Shown: positions 8,201 through 15,788, numbered from the stretch's first letter. The stretch: 64,000 nucleotides of DNA from Microbacterium sp. LWO14-1.2 (GCF_038397715.1 NZ_CP151633.1:2666001-2730000); one strand, 5' to 3'. The notes: a model not told the origin generated them from the sequence alone. Numbers and translations are program-made.

Positions 8201-10831
8201 CCCGATCCGTCGGACAACACGGGCACGTCGACCGTCGAGGTGACGCCGTCGGCCGATCTCGCGATCGTGAAGACGAGCTCCGTGAACCCTGCGCCGTCGA
8301 ACGGGCCGATCACGTACACGATCGTGGTGACGAACAACGGACCGAGCCCGGCATCCGCCGTCGCGGTCTCCGACCCGCTGCCCGCCGCGCTGCTGAACGC
8401 CACGACGCCCACCGCAGGGTGCTCGATCACGTCGGGAACGCTGAGCTGCGCGGTCGGCACGCTCGCCGTGGGGGCGACGTTCACGGCCACCGTGAGCGGA
8501 GTCGTCGACCCCGCAGCGCCCGGAACGACCCTCGCGAACACGGCGACGGTCACCTCGACCACCCCCGACCCCGACCCCTCGGACAACACCTCGACCGTCG
8601 AGGTGCCCATCGCCGGCACCCCGCGCGTCGAGCTCGTCAAGAACGTCGCGGCTCCCGTCGACGCCACGGGAGACGGCCGGATCGGCGCGGGTGACACGGT
8701 GTCGTACACCTTCACGGTGCGCAACACCGGCGACGTCACGCTCACCAGTGCCGCCATCTCCGACCCGCTGCTCGGTGCGGGCGCGCTCGACTGCCCGACG
8801 CTCGCCGCACCCCTGGCCCCCGGGGCGTCGGCCGCATGCGGACCCGTCGTCTACACGCTGACCCAGGCCGACCTCGACGCGGGCGACGTGCACAACGACG
8901 CCTCCGTCGTCGCGGAATCGCCGCGAGGACAGGCGACAGACGACGCCTCCGCCGACGTCGTGGTGCCCGCCGTCAACAGCATCGTGCTGACGAAGACGCC
9001 CAGCACCGTGATCGACGTCGACGGAGCGGGGCAGGTCACGGCCGGCGACACCATCGCGTACACGTTCACGGTCACGAACACCGGCACCACGACGCTGCAG
9101 AACGCGGTCATCACCGACCCGATGCTCGGCGGCACGGTCGTCTGCGCAGCGCTCGACGGCACGGCGCTCGCGCCCGGCCAGTCGGTGCAGTGCGCACCGG
9201 TCGATTACGTGCTCACGCAGGACGACATCGACGGAGGCGTCGTGCGCAACACCGCCACGGTGACGGCTGACGCCCCCGACGGCACGGTGTCGGACACGGC
9301 ATCCGCGTCGGCCGACATCGACCGCACCGCGGGCATCGAGCTCGTCAAGACGCCAGGACAGGTGCAGGACGCGGATGCCGACGGCGCGATCGGCGCGGGC
9401 GACACGGTGTCGTACACGTTCACGGTGCGGAACACCGGCACGACGACGCTCACCGACGTCACGGTGGCGGACCCGCTGCTCGGCGCAGGGGCGCTGTGCA
9501 CCATCCCGCTGCTCGGCGTCGGAGGATCGGCGGACTGCGGGCCGTACACGTACGAGCTCACGCAGCAGGACATCGAGGACGGGCGCCGCCCCAACACCGC
9601 GACGACCTCCGGAACGAGCCCGCTCGGTCCGGTGGGCGACACCGCAGCGGCCGAGGTCGTGTTCGCCGGCACACCGGCCGTCGAGCTCACGAAGACCCCT
9701 GCGCAGCCCGTCGACGTGAACGGCGACGGCATGATCGGCGCCGGCGACACCGTCGCGTACTCGTTCACGATCCGGAACACGGGAACCACCCTGCTCACCG
9801 ACCTCGTGCTCGACGACCCGCTGCTCGGGGGAGCCGTGGACTGCGCGGCGCTCGACGGCCTCGCGCTCGCACCGCAGACGTCGGTCGACTGCGGTCCCGT
9901 CGACTACCTGCTGACGCAGGCCGACATCGACGCCGGAACCGTTCGCAACACCGCGACGGTGACGGGTCAGTCGGTCGCCGGGCCAGCCGACGACGACGCC
10001 ACGGCTGACGTCACCGTCATCGGCACGGACCTGCTGACACTGCTGAAGTCGGCCGCCGCGGTCGTCGACGCCAACGGGAACGGACGGACGGATGCCGGCG
10101 ACACCATCGCCTACACGTTCACCGTCACGAACACCGGCACGACGACGCTGACCGGCGTCGCGGTCTCCGATCCGCGCCTCGGCGGCGACGTCGTGTGCGC
10201 TGCGACCGAGCTGGCTCCCAGCGAGTCGACCGTGTGCCAGGGTCCGGCCGCCGTGCTGACCCAGGCCGAGATCGACTCGGGCGAGATCGTCAACACCGCG
10301 ACCGCCACGGGTACAGGGACCGGCGGACAGCCCCCGACGGCCGAGGACACCGTCGTGACGCCGCTCGTCGTGCAGCCGGCGATCGCGCTCGAGAAGACCG
10401 GCGGCGACTACGTCGACGCGAACGGCTCCGGCCGCATCGACGCCGGCGACACGATCGCCTTCCGGTTCGTCGTGATCAACACCGGCGCGAGGACGCTGAC
10501 GGACGTCGTGATCGACGACCCGAAGCTCGGAGGGGCGCTGGACTGCGGCATCCCGACCCTCGCTCCCGGCGCGACGGCGTCGTGCGGGCCCGTCTCGTAC
10601 ACGCTCACCGCTGCGGACGTCGCGAACGGGACGGTCGTGAACGTCGCCACCGTGAGCGGCGCCGCCGGGACGATCATCGTCACCGCGGCGGCGACCGCGA
10701 CCGTCGACGTGACGGCGCTCGCCACCACCGGTGGCGTGATCACCGGGCTCGGCTGGGCGCTCGCCCTGCTCGCGGTGGGCCTGCTCGCGCTCCTCGTCGC
10801 GCGGGTGCGGCGCCGCGAGATCGCGGAGTGA
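5288..10831 (+). CDS. Giant DUF11-repeat surface protein with LAXTG sorting signal
   Basis: This secreted 1847-residue protein has a signal peptide at residues 1-41 (basic start, hydrophobic core, cleavage after ASA). A beta-rich N-terminal domain (about 45-215) begins CAGSLSLANGSFEQPAF, like DUF642/lectin-type modules. A diverged repeat is followed by six DUF11 repeats that open ADLAITK, ADVSVTK and similar at about residues 373, 498, 622, 748, 869 and 989. Six repeats of a second type (about 1113-1800) each carry an EF-hand-like loop such as DANGNGRTDAGD. The C-terminus is LATTG (1811-1815), a hydrophobic helix and RVRRRE, matching the LAXTG signal recognised by class E sortases. The start is GTG with AGGGGA 5 nt upstream. 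Probably a wall-linked stalk or adhesin; the ligand is unknown. Confidence 0.85.
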   Translation: MSAHAHSYIRRAIAGATAALLLAAGLTVVTETVAPLPASAAQDPTQCAGSLSLANGSFEQPAFTAGVSIVNENLVPGWLTTATDNQIEIWRSPGNPRAYPAAQGSQFAELNATQASMLYQDVATTPGQTLYWSLKHRGREGTDTMRVMIGVPGGTLVNVSGPLADGTAAWGTHTGSYTVPAGQTTTRFGFQAVSTATGNQSVGNLLDDIAFGTGPCLISTKTVANLTRGGTTAEVGDTLRYTVTTRNDGGNPALQSISTDVLPAGIDFVPGSLRIVSGAGAGALTDATGDDRGEYASGSRTVRVRLGEGGTATAGGSISAGTATSYTFDAKVRADAAATTIVNEARVAFREPVTNIDRTSVTQEAVTPVNPAADLAITKTLDTAPLVAGRPATFTIGVTNNGPQTGTGVTVTDAIPAGLTGVQATPSSGTCTVTGTVSCALPDLAVGASATITVTGTVSPSFTPGAALTNTATVSGSRFDPVAANNTATASGTSTALADVSVTKTHSPAAPAAGQNVTYTLTTQNAGPSEARDVRLSDPLDPETTFVSVSTPQGTCAVADGILDCALGTLAPGATVVTTVVVQIAAGATAVVQNSVAVTSSTPDPDPSNNVDTTSFQPEIIADLAVVKTASAAQVAAGGTVDFSLAVSNLGTSDAVNAALVDTVPTGFTVTGVQAPAGASCTFTATDVRCVWDLLPVGGPTTVVVNTVVAADAPVGSVINTASIASPADDPNPANNSDSAEVEVVQSADLAIVKSAPATGVPGGAFAYTLVVTNGGPSVARGATLSDTLPAELLGATVADAGCVIAAGTVSCELGDLAPDASVTVTVNGTWSATATGTIRNTATTTSSTPDPDTGNNSSTVDVALTPSADVSVVKTTTTPSVPLGGTASFIITVSNAGPSAAAGVVVSELAPPGLAVTAATPSQGTWAPTDHQWTVGTLLPGESATLTVTATATVVGTHTNTATATSPTPDPDPSDNTGTSTVEVTPSADLAIVKTSSVNPAPSNGPITYTIVVTNNGPSPASAVAVSDPLPAALLNATTPTAGCSITSGTLSCAVGTLAVGATFTATVSGVVDPAAPGTTLANTATVTSTTPDPDPSDNTSTVEVPIAGTPRVELVKNVAAPVDATGDGRIGAGDTVSYTFTVRNTGDVTLTSAAISDPLLGAGALDCPTLAAPLAPGASAACGPVVYTLTQADLDAGDVHNDASVVAESPRGQATDDASADVVVPAVNSIVLTKTPSTVIDVDGAGQVTAGDTIAYTFTVTNTGTTTLQNAVITDPMLGGTVVCAALDGTALAPGQSVQCAPVDYVLTQDDIDGGVVRNTATVTADAPDGTVSDTASASADIDRTAGIELVKTPGQVQDADADGAIGAGDTVSYTFTVRNTGTTTLTDVTVADPLLGAGALCTIPLLGVGGSADCGPYTYELTQQDIEDGRRPNTATTSGTSPLGPVGDTAAAEVVFAGTPAVELTKTPAQPVDVNGDGMIGAGDTVAYSFTIRNTGTTLLTDLVLDDPLLGGAVDCAALDGLALAPQTSVDCGPVDYLLTQADIDAGTVRNTATVTGQSVAGPADDDATADVTVIGTDLLTLLKSAAAVVDANGNGRTDAGDTIAYTFTVTNTGTTTLTGVAVSDPRLGGDVVCAATELAPSESTVCQGPAAVLTQAEIDSGEIVNTATATGTGTGGQPPTAEDTVVTPLVVQPAIALEKTGGDYVDANGSGRIDAGDTIAFRFVVINTGARTLTDVVIDDPKLGGALDCGIPTLAPGATASCGPVSYTLTAADVANGTVVNVATVSGAAGTIIVTAAATATVDVTALATTGGVITGLGWALALLAVGLLALLVARVRRREIAE

Positions 10832-10836
10832 GGTGG

Positions 10837-10871
10837 AGGTGAACGGGATGCCGACGGCATCCCGTTCACCT
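10837..10871 (+). terminator. Rho-independent-type hairpin after the surface protein gene
   Basis: A perfect 16-bp stem, with arms beginning AGGTGAACGGGATGCC and a GAC loop, starts 6 nt after the stop codon. There is no U-tract, which is usual in high-GC actinobacteria. It separates this gene from the riboswitch-controlled gene that follows. Confidence 0.8.
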
Positions 10872-10902
10872 GCCGGCCACGTTCGCGGGGTACGGTGGTC
10901 TC

Positions 10903-11033
10903 GATAGCGCCTAGGGTTCCGGGGCGCGGCGGAGATCCTCGGATCGCCGTCGCCCCGACTGGTCCGAGCGGCGCCACGGCAGCCCTCCGCAGGGCCGCCG
11001 TCATCTGACAGGACAAAAGCCCGGAGGACCCTG
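10903..11033 (+). promoter_or_regulatory. ykkC-class (guanidine-I) riboswitch
   Basis: The leader carries the conserved blocks of the ykkC/guanidine-I aptamer in the correct order: CTAGGGTTCCGG (10911-10922), a GGGGCG...CGCCCC hairpin, ACTGGTCCGAG (10958-10968), a GC-rich P3 hairpin (10977-11000), then ACAGGACAAAAGCCCGGAGG (11008-11027). Just 3', GACCC (11027-11031) can pair with GGGTC (11059-11063), which contains the Shine-Dalgarno of the downstream exporter, so translational control is plausible. TACGGT (10891-10896) could be the -10. Closely related ykkC subtypes bind other ligands (ppGpp, PRPP, nucleoside diphosphates), so the ligand is inferred from the EamA exporter context. Confidence 0.8.
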
Positions 11034-11067
11034 TTCGTCGCGCCCGCGGCGGATGGAAGGGTCTCCC

Positions 11068-11934
11068 GTGTCGACACTCGCCTTCGTCCTCGTCATCGCC
11101 GCAGCGGTCTCGCACGCCGCGTGGAACGTCATCGCGCACGGCGTCAGTCGCGCGGGGACGCCGTTCCTGTGGTGGGGTGCCGTCGGCAGCACGGTCGTCT
11201 GGGCCGGTGCGATCCCGTTCACCGGCGGCATCGGCACCGACGACCTCCTCGCGTTCGCCCTCGGGGTCGGCGTATCCGGCGTGCTGCACGTCGTCTACAT
11301 GGCCGTGCTGCAGCGCGGCTACCGCGAGGGCAACCTCTCGACCGTCTACGCGACGGCGCGCGGCACGGGGCCGTTCCTGTCGGTGATCGTCGCGGTGCTT
11401 CTGCTCGGCGAGCGGCCGTCGATCGTCGCACTCGTGGGCGTCGTCGCGATCATCGTGGGAGTCGTCGCGATCGGGCTCGTCGACCGCGGTCGCGCGACCC
11501 GGCGCGGGCGGGGGATCGACCTCGGGATCGTCTTCGGACTCCTCACCGGGGTCGCCATCGCCGCGTACACGATCTGGGACGCCAACGCCGTCCGCACCTG
11601 GAACCTCTCACCCGTCGCGTTCATGGTCGGGACGACGCTGCTCGAGATCCCCTTCTACTCGCTCGGAGTGCGGCGCCGCTGGGCGGCCGTGCGGATGCTG
11701 TGGCGCACCCAGTGGCGCAGGATCATCGCGTTCAGCATCCTCTCCCCGCTGTCGTACATCCTCGTGCTCACCGCGATCCAGATCGCACCGGTCGCGCTCG
11801 TCGCGCCGCTGCGCGAGGTGAGCGTCGTGCTCGTGAGTCTCTTCGGTGTCTTCGCGCTGAAGGAGAGCAGGCCCGGGTGGCGCATCGCCGCGTCGGCCGT
11901 CGTCGCCGCGGGGATCGTGATGCTGGCACTGTAG
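11068..11934 (+). CDS. EamA/DMT-superfamily exporter under riboswitch control
   Basis: About 288 residues with ten hydrophobic segments in two EamA-type halves (for example AAAVSHAAWNVIAHG in half one and GVAIAAYTIWDANAV in half two). The GTG at 11068 is preferred because GGAAGGG (11055-11061) sits 6 nt upstream; the in-frame ATG at 11053 lies before that site and adds only five residues. The product is a plasma-membrane drug/metabolite transporter. Being placed behind a ykkC-type riboswitch suggests it exports guanidine or a related cation, a role better known for SMR proteins, so this is inference. Translation may be released when the aptamer frees the Shine-Dalgarno. Confidence 0.85.
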   Translation: MSTLAFVLVIAAAVSHAAWNVIAHGVSRAGTPFLWWGAVGSTVVWAGAIPFTGGIGTDDLLAFALGVGVSGVLHVVYMAVLQRGYREGNLSTVYATARGTGPFLSVIVAVLLLGERPSIVALVGVVAIIVGVVAIGLVDRGRATRRGRGIDLGIVFGLLTGVAIAAYTIWDANAVRTWNLSPVAFMVGTTLLEIPFYSLGVRRRWAAVRMLWRTQWRRIIAFSILSPLSYILVLTAIQIAPVALVAPLREVSVVLVSLFGVFALKESRPGWRIAASAVVAAGIVMLAL

Positions 11935-11953
11935 ATTCGACCCCGTTCGCTGT

Positions 11954-12430
11954 GTGAATGGGGTTGTGGTGGTGTGGGAGTTCCGGGCGGCTCGTCCGTC
12001 GGATGCAGGGTGGATGGCCGAGCTGCGCGCTGTCGTGATGCGGCCCGATCTCGAACGGCTGGGGCGCTTCGATGCGGTGCGGGTGCGGAGCCGGTTCCTC
12101 GATGCGTACGCGCCGGAGCTCACGCGCGTCATCGTCGTCGACGGAGCGGATGCCGGACTCGTCGCGGTCCGGCCCGAGCGCACCGAGACCTGGATCGAGC
12201 ACTTCTACCTGGATCCGTCGCTGCAGGGGAGGGGGATCGGCGGCTCCGTGCTGTCGACGCTGCTCGCGGAGAGCCCGGCCGCCGGACCGTTCCGGTTGAA
12301 CGTGCTGCAGGGGAGTCCCGCGCGGCGGCTCTACGAGCGGCACGGTTTCGTGCAGGACGCCGCAGACAAGATCGACGTCTTCATGACCCTCCCCGCGCCG
12401 GGGCGAGACGCTTCCACCGCAGGTCGTTGA
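11954..12430 (+). CDS. GNAT family N-acetyltransferase
   Basis: Up to 158 residues with a GNAT fold. The acetyl-CoA binding motif is LQGRGIGGSVLSTLLAE, and the closing motif SPARRLYERHGFVQ is typical of the family. The acceptor substrate is unknown. The start is uncertain: GTG codons occur at 11954, 11966, 11969 and 11972, and none has a good ribosome site. The true N-terminus could therefore be VVVWEFRAARPSD or one of the shorter forms. The last codons and the TGA stop come from the first copy of the 31-nt dispersed repeat (12422-12452), so insertion of that repeat has probably changed the natural C-terminus. Confidence 0.75.
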   Translation: MNGVVVVWEFRAARPSDAGWMAELRAVVMRPDLERLGRFDAVRVRSRFLDAYAPELTRVIVVDGADAGLVAVRPERTETWIEHFYLDPSLQGRGIGGSVLSTLLAESPAAGPFRLNVLQGSPARRLYERHGFVQDAADKIDVFMTLPAPGRDASTAGR

Positions 12431-12616
12431 GCGGGCGGAGCGAGACGAGACGTTCTCGTGTTGGTCGTTGAGCGGGCGGATGTGCCCCCTCCCCGGGTCG
12501 TTGAGCGAGCGGAGCGAGACGAAACGTACCCCGTCTGGTCGTTGAGCGAGCGGAGCGAGACGAAACGCGGTGACGTTCCGGTCGTGGTCGTTGAGCGAGC
12601 GGAGCGAGACGAAACG
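12422..12616 (+). repeat. Cluster of five copies of a 31-nt dispersed repeat
   Basis: Copies lie at 12422-12452, 12463-12480 (truncated), 12496-12526, 12537-12567 and 12586-12616. Each starts GGTCGTTGAGCGAGCGGAGC and ends GAGACGAAACG. The last two copies share a further 18 nt, so a 49-nt unit was duplicated. Inverted copies occur at 19305-19335 and 34942-34972. This cluster fills most of the gene-free stretch 12431-12757; the rest holds a 16-bp palindrome (12669-12684) and the region before the HNH gene. Confidence 0.9.
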
Positions 12617-12668
12617 CGGTGACGTGCCGGTCGGGTTCTGTGCCTCGTTCTGGGCCTTTCCAGTAGCG

Positions 12669-12684
12669 TTCCAGAGTTCTGGAA
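12669..12684. promoter_or_regulatory. 16-bp palindrome upstream of the DUF222/HNH gene
   Basis: TTCCAGAGTTCTGGAA has perfect 7-bp arms around GT, and a further TTCCAG half-site lies at 12658-12663. It sits about 75 bp upstream of the HNH start. It is a possible regulator site. It does not match the actinobacterial LexA consensus I know (TCGAAC-N4-GTTCGA). Confidence 0.4.
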
Positions 12685-12757
12685 TACCCTTCTGACCGGG
12701 CTCGTTTTTGCGTGGTTTCCCCGTGTGAATGTCGGTGGTCGCGGGTTGACTGTCCGT

Positions 12758-14536
12758 ATGACCCATCCCGCCGAGACACTCGCTCAGGTCGTGTCCGACC
12801 TGGATGCGGTGCTGTCCGACAACACCCTCGCGGGGTTGTCCGACGCGGATCGGGTGCGGGTGTTGCAGGCTGCGGGTGCGGTGTTGCGGCGGGTGGACGC
12901 GGTGGTGGTGGAGACTCTGGGGTCGACGAACCCGGTCGATCTCGCCCACGGGGCGGGATGCCGCTCGGCGCAGGAGTTGGTGCAGCGCACGCTGCTGGTG
13001 GACGGGGCCGGTGCGGGGCGGGTGGTGAAGGCGGCGGGTCTGGTGCGGCGGGAGTCGAGTCTGGTGTCGGGGGAGTGGTTGCCGGCTCGGTGGCCTGCGG
13101 TGCGGGAGGCGCTGCGGGACGGGGTGATCGGGGTGGCGGGGGTGTTGGCGGCGACGGGCCCGGTGGAGCGGATCCGTGACCGGATCGGGGCGGAGGAGCG
13201 GTTGGCGGCGGATGCGTTCCTCGCCGACACTGCCCGCGGTCTGACCGCCGAGGACGACGATGGTGACCTCGAGGGCGAGGGCGAGGGCGAGGGCGAGGGC
13301 GAGGGCGAGGGCGAGGACGAGGGCGTCGAGAGCTCAGGGGCGTCGGGGGAACCGGCCCGGGGCCCGGGGGTGATGCCGGAGGATCTGGGGCGGGTGGCGC
13401 AACAGATCGCGCTGGTGTTGGACCCTGACGGCCCCGACCCCGATGACCAGCAGGCGTTGCAGCGCCGCGGCCTGACGATCGGGCGCCTGCACCAGGGTCT
13501 GCATCGGATCACCGGGCACCTCCTCCCAGACGCGGCCGCACAACTCCAGGCGGTGCTGGATGCCATGCTCAACCCGAAGGTCGACGGCCCACCCCACCCG
13601 ACCGGCGTCCGCTTCGCACCCTCCCCGGGTGAGGACGGCAACACCTCTTCCGGTGTCGGGCGTGACATCGCCGTCGATCCCGCCGCCGTCGATCCCGCTG
13701 CGGTCGATCCCGCCGGGGTCGAGTCCGCCAGGGACGAGCCTGCCGGACCCGATCGCGTTCCCGTCCCGGTGGAGGGGTGGAATGCGGATCCTCGGGCGGT
13801 GATCGACCCCCGCACGCCTACCCAGAAACGTCATGATGCGTTCGCGGCAGCGGTGGGGATCGCGGCCCGACACCAGGACATGCCCTCCCTGGGCGGCGCC
13901 GCACCGACCCTGGTCGTCACGGTCGATGCGACAGACCTCGCCGCGCACACCGGGCGGGCGCGGCTTCCCGGGTCGGACGCGACGATCCCCACCACCGCGG
14001 CCGTGCACACGGCCTGCTCCGGGGTGATCCAGCGGGTGCTGATCGATCAGGGGAGGATCGTGGGGATCACGGTCACGGACCGGGTGTTCACCGTGCATCA
14101 ACGGCGGGCGATCATCGCCCGCGACTCCGAGTGCCTCATCCCCGGCTGTCATGTCCCGGCGGCGTGGTGCGAGATCCACCACGTCACCGAACACGCCCGC
14201 GGTGGGCCGACCTCCACCGACAACGGGGTCCCGTTGTGCTGGTGGCACCACCGCTCCCTGGCCACGTCCGGGTGGGAGATCCGCATGAACGGCGGCGTCC
14301 CCCAAGTCCGCGGACCCGCCTGGTGGGACCCCACCCACCACTGGCACACACCCACCCACACCACGAGATCACTCAAGAGGGAACGGATCGGTAGGGAGCC
14401 TCGCGCTGCCCAGACCCAGACCCAGCCCCAACCCCAGACCCAGACCCAGCCCCAGGCGCCCACGCCGCAACCGCTCTCGATCAGGACCGGCCGAAGCCTC
14501 ACCGGCGTCGATGACGGGTGGCCACGCACGGGGTGA
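12758..14536 (+). CDS. DUF222 (13E12 repeat) protein with C-terminal HNH endonuclease domain
   Basis: About 592 residues. The N-terminal half is the DUF222 region common in actinobacteria in many paralogues (RVRVLQAAGAVLRRVDAVVV onward). The C-terminus has an HNH nuclease core: CLIPGCHVPAAWCEIHHV, then HARGGPTSTDNGVPLCWWHH, with two CxxC-type ligands and the catalytic histidines. Between them lie acidic and proline-rich low-complexity linkers encoded by tandem repeats (13271-13324 and 13670-13729), and the tail is a Gln/Pro/Thr repeat. The ATG at 12758 (MTHPAETLAQ) is chosen over the GTG at 12725 by resemblance to family N-termini; no clear ribosome site is seen for either. Cellular role unknown; probably a DNA-nicking or cleaving enzyme. 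Confidence 0.8.
   Translation: MTHPAETLAQVVSDLDAVLSDNTLAGLSDADRVRVLQAAGAVLRRVDAVVVETLGSTNPVDLAHGAGCRSAQELVQRTLLVDGAGAGRVVKAAGLVRRESSLVSGEWLPARWPAVREALRDGVIGVAGVLAATGPVERIRDRIGAEERLAADAFLADTARGLTAEDDDGDLEGEGEGEGEGEGEGEDEGVESSGASGEPARGPGVMPEDLGRVAQQIALVLDPDGPDPDDQQALQRRGLTIGRLHQGLHRITGHLLPDAAAQLQAVLDAMLNPKVDGPPHPTGVRFAPSPGEDGNTSSGVGRDIAVDPAAVDPAAVDPAGVESARDEPAGPDRVPVPVEGWNADPRAVIDPRTPTQKRHDAFAAAVGIAARHQDMPSLGGAAPTLVVTVDATDLAAHTGRARLPGSDATIPTTAAVHTACSGVIQRVLIDQGRIVGITVTDRVFTVHQRRAIIARDSECLIPGCHVPAAWCEIHHVTEHARGGPTSTDNGVPLCWWHHRSLATSGWEIRMNGGVPQVRGPAWWDPTHHWHTPTHTTRSLKRERIGREPRAAQTQTQPQPQTQTQPQAPTPQPLSIRTGRSLTGVDDGWPRTG
13271..13324 (+). repeat. GAGGGC hexanucleotide tandem repeat inside the HNH gene
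   Basis: Nine consecutive 6-nt units (seven perfect GAGGGC, one GAGGAC, one GAGGGC) encode a Glu-Gly ladder. Six-nt units change length without breaking frame, so the acidic linker is likely to vary between strains. Confidence 0.9.
13670..13729 (+). repeat. 15-nt tandem repeat inside the HNH gene
   Basis: Four diverging copies of GCCGTCGATCCCGCC encode repeated AVDPA-type pentapeptides in the linker before the HNH domain. They are in frame. Confidence 0.85.
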
Positions 14537-14604
14537 AGGACAGCCCCCGACGTCATCGACGCCACCTCGACGTGACACGACCGGTGACCCGCGGCGCGAG
14601 CGGG

Positions 14605-14652
14605 ACCGCGAGCGTGACTGCGAGCGTGGCTGCGGCCGTGACTGCGACCGCG
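14605..14652 (+). repeat. 12-nt tandem repeat after the HNH gene
   Basis: Four imperfect copies of a 12-mer (ACCGCGAGCGTG, ACTGCGAGCGTG, GCTGCGGCCGTG, ACTGCGACCGCG) lie in the convergent space between the HNH and VOC genes. No obvious terminator stem is present there. Confidence 0.8.
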
Positions 14653-14677
14653 ACTGTCGGAGGAGCACCGACCGCGA

Positions 14678-15085
14678 TCAGCCGTCGCCGTGAGTCGCCC
14701 TCGTCGCAACGATCTCGGCCTTGAACCCGGCGCTGTTCTCCAGCCAGCCGGCGTAGTGGTCGGGGCCGCCCGCATGCGGATAGCGATCCTGGTACAGCGG
14801 ACGCCATCCGTGCGCGGACGCATCGACCATGACCGCATCGACCTCGGACCCGTCGTCGACCGAGAACGCGACATGATTCACGCCCGGTGCCCGACGGTCA
14901 TGCTGCGCACCGGACAGATTCGGAGACGTGGTCAGCGTCAGATATGCGCTACCCGCCTCCCACGACTCGCCCTCGGGCCACGAGCTCACGCGCTCGAAGC
15001 CCACGCGCTCCAGCAGCCATCCCCACTCGGCGCGAGCCTCTGCCAGATCAGCGACCCACAGTTCGACGTGATGGAACCCAGCCAC
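14678..15085 (-). CDS. VOC (glyoxalase/bleomycin-resistance) family protein
   Basis: 135 residues with the paired beta-alpha-beta-beta-beta modules of the vicinal oxygen chelate family. The first metal-ligand position is in GFHHVELWVADLAEA, a second in APGVNHVAFSVDD, and the C-terminal acidic ligand is near AGFKAEIVA. The GTG at 15085 (VAGFHHVEL) is chosen because the upstream extension is Arg-rich and runs into the response-regulator gene, whose stop is 11 nt upstream. It therefore appears to be the second gene of an operon with that regulator. The substrate is unknown; such proteins include lyases, dioxygenases and drug-binding proteins. Confidence 0.8.
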   Translation of the reverse strand: MAGFHHVELWVADLAEARAEWGWLLERVGFERVSSWPEGESWEAGSAYLTLTTSPNLSGAQHDRRAPGVNHVAFSVDDGSEVDAVMVDASAHGWRPLYQDRYPHAGGPDHYAGWLENSAGFKAEIVATRATHGDG

Positions 15086-15096
15086 CCCGCGCGGCC

Positions 15097-15750
15097 TCAG
15101 CGGAACTCGACGAGACCCGCCTGAGCGGCGGTCACGAGGATCTGCACGCGATCGCGCACGTGCCACTTCGACATGATGCGGCCCAGATGCGCCTTCACCG
15201 TGCCCTCAGACACGATCAGCGAGCGCGCGATCTCCGCATTCGACATGCCCTGTGCCAGCCGCTCCAGCACCTCGCGCTCGCGCTCCGTCAACTCCTCGAG
15301 CGTGCCGTCGCCGCGCGCCGGCTCCGTATCGCGCACGTGCTTGATCAGAAGCGACGCGATCCGCGGCGACAGCGAACTGGCACCGCTGTACACCTCGCGC
15401 ACCGCAGCGACGATGCTGGCCGCACTCGAATCCTTCAGCATGTACCCGGACGCCCCCGCACTCAGCATCGGCAGAACGGTGTCACTGCCATCGAGCGTCG
15501 TCACGGCCAGCACCCGCACCTCCGGCCAGCGCTCCGCGATCACAGACGTCGCCTCGATTCCGTCCATCTCCGGCATCTGGACGTCCATCATCACGACGTC
15601 CGGTTTCTCCCGTTCCACCGTCGCAATGCCTTCGACGCCGGTCTCGGCCTCGGCGATCACAGTGATCTCGGGGTCGCGCGACACGAAGTGGGAGAGCGCA
15701 GAGCGCACCAGGGGGTCGTCATCGACGATCACAACGCGGATTTCCGGCAT
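15097..15750 (-). CDS. LuxR/NarL-type two-component response regulator
   Basis: 217 residues. The receiver domain has the acidic pocket IVDDD near residues 8-12, the phospho-acceptor Asp56 in VVMMDVQMPEMDG, and the conserved Lys in GYMLKDSS. The C-terminal LuxR helix-turn-helix includes LTEREREVLERLAQGMSNAE and SEGTVKAHLGRIM. It is divergent from a 15-residue peptide gene and a HisKA_3 sensor kinase, its obvious partner. AGGTAGG lies about 10 nt before the ATG. Motifs at 15789-15825 and 17233-17248 are candidate binding sites. Confidence 0.93.
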   Translation of the reverse strand: MPEIRVVIVDDDPLVRSALSHFVSRDPEITVIAEAETGVEGIATVEREKPDVVMMDVQMPEMDGIEATSVIAERWPEVRVLAVTTLDGSDTVLPMLSAGASGYMLKDSSAASIVAAVREVYSGASSLSPRIASLLIKHVRDTEPARGDGTLEELTEREREVLERLAQGMSNAEIARSLIVSEGTVKAHLGRIMSKWHVRDRVQILVTAAQAGLVEFR

Positions 15751-15763
15751 GAAGAGAGCCTAC

Positions 15764-15779
15764 CTGCGGCGCGCCGCAG
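15764..15779. promoter_or_regulatory. 16-bp perfect palindrome in the response-regulator 5' region
   Basis: CTGCGGCGCGCCGCAG is its own reverse complement. It begins 14 nt upstream of the regulator ATG. It could be an operator, or form a hairpin in the leader. Confidence 0.45.
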
Positions 15780-15788
15780 AGCGAAGAA

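Noticed and set aside
11053..11067. ATG at 11053 as start of the EamA exporter
   Set aside because: The ribosome site GGAAGGG lies between this ATG and the GTG at 11068, so the later start is better supported.
5210..11077. A 1955-codon open frame antisense to the surface protein gene
   Set aside because: Long antisense frames are expected opposite GC-rich repeats. The product is Arg/Gly/Asp-rich without motifs, and the sense strand has a signal peptide, repeats and a sorting signal.
12422..12616. CRISPR-like array of 31-nt repeats
   Set aside because: Gaps between copies are irregular and only about 10-18 nt, one copy is truncated, two gaps are near-identical, copies occur elsewhere in both orientations, and no cas gene is present.
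12669..12684. LexA/SOS box upstream of the HNH gene
   Set aside because: The palindrome does not match the TCGAAC-N4-GTTCGA actinobacterial consensus.
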